A DNA stretch of 24,817 nt from contig CALGFH010000162.1 of the NCBI GenBank assembly GCA_937881255.1, positions 1 through 24,817 of the forward strand, written 5' to 3'. Below the pieces are notes generated by a model. The model did no database searches, had not been told where the DNA came from, and was given only the letters and a program-made list of their open reading frames with translations. Within the stretch, counting starts at the first letter, position 1. Each line of letters opens with the position of its first letter. Source of the stretch: an uncultured Actinomycetes bacterium (lineage in GTDB: Bacteria > Actinomycetota > CALGFH01). The translations under genes were made by a program, and so were the position numbers. Below, in pieces: positions 22,386 to 24,817 of this stretch.

Positions 22386-24817
<2,432 letters not shown>

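Overview
The window is very GC-rich, gene-dense DNA with tightly overlapping genes, frequent GTG/TTG starts and actinobacterial gene families. It most likely comes from an actinomycetote outside the well-known Streptomyces/Mycobacterium lineages, possibly a soil or environmental genome; this is inferred from gene content only. No tRNA, rRNA, IS element or CRISPR array was seen.

Positions 1-13.5 kb hold a near-complete locus for the actinobacterial high-affinity (group 1h, 'Hhy') [NiFe]-hydrogenase. Sixteen minus-strand genes run as one apparent operon from 13509 down to 1590, mostly joined by ATGA/GTGA overlaps. In transcription order they are: SIS/GmhA-like isomerase, HypC-like protein, degenerate SIS protein, hhyS, hhyL, NifU/Rieske-like hhyE, a DUF5947-like and a DUF6084-like protein, a 484-aa conserved protein, the maturation protease, a 34-aa membrane microprotein, hypA, hypC, hypD, hypE and a small acidic protein. 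hypF (3' part) faces the operon from the left edge on the plus strand. No hypB is seen. Together these genes make and load the Ni-Fe(CN)2CO site, fold the cytoplasmic hydrogenase and pass its electrons on. A divergent regulator (13676-14230) joins a degenerate RsbW-like domain to an XRE helix-turn-helix, and the intergenic DNA between it and the operon carries a cluster of TGTC/GACA half-sites.

Positions 14.2-22.3 kb hold accessory functions: a membrane PAS-GGDEF-EAL protein; a fold-III ornithine/diamino-acid decarboxylase translationally coupled to an MFS-type transporter; an alpha/beta hydrolase divergent from a TetR regulator, with two tandem palindromic operators between them; and a second MFS-type protein. 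Several convergent pairs overlap at their 3' ends.

The right end (22386-24817) is the ATPase ClpC, missing only about 23 N-terminal residues, with a strong 15-bp hairpin after its stop.

The most unexpected signal is a 46-bp element present twice (5824-5869 and 21578-21623). It sits inside two unrelated minus-strand genes, in the same orientation and the same reading frame, adding a similar peptide (G-x-V-A-D ... D-x-L-S-T-x-P) to linker regions. Each copy carries a TTGTCCACA-like (DnaA-box-like) sequence.
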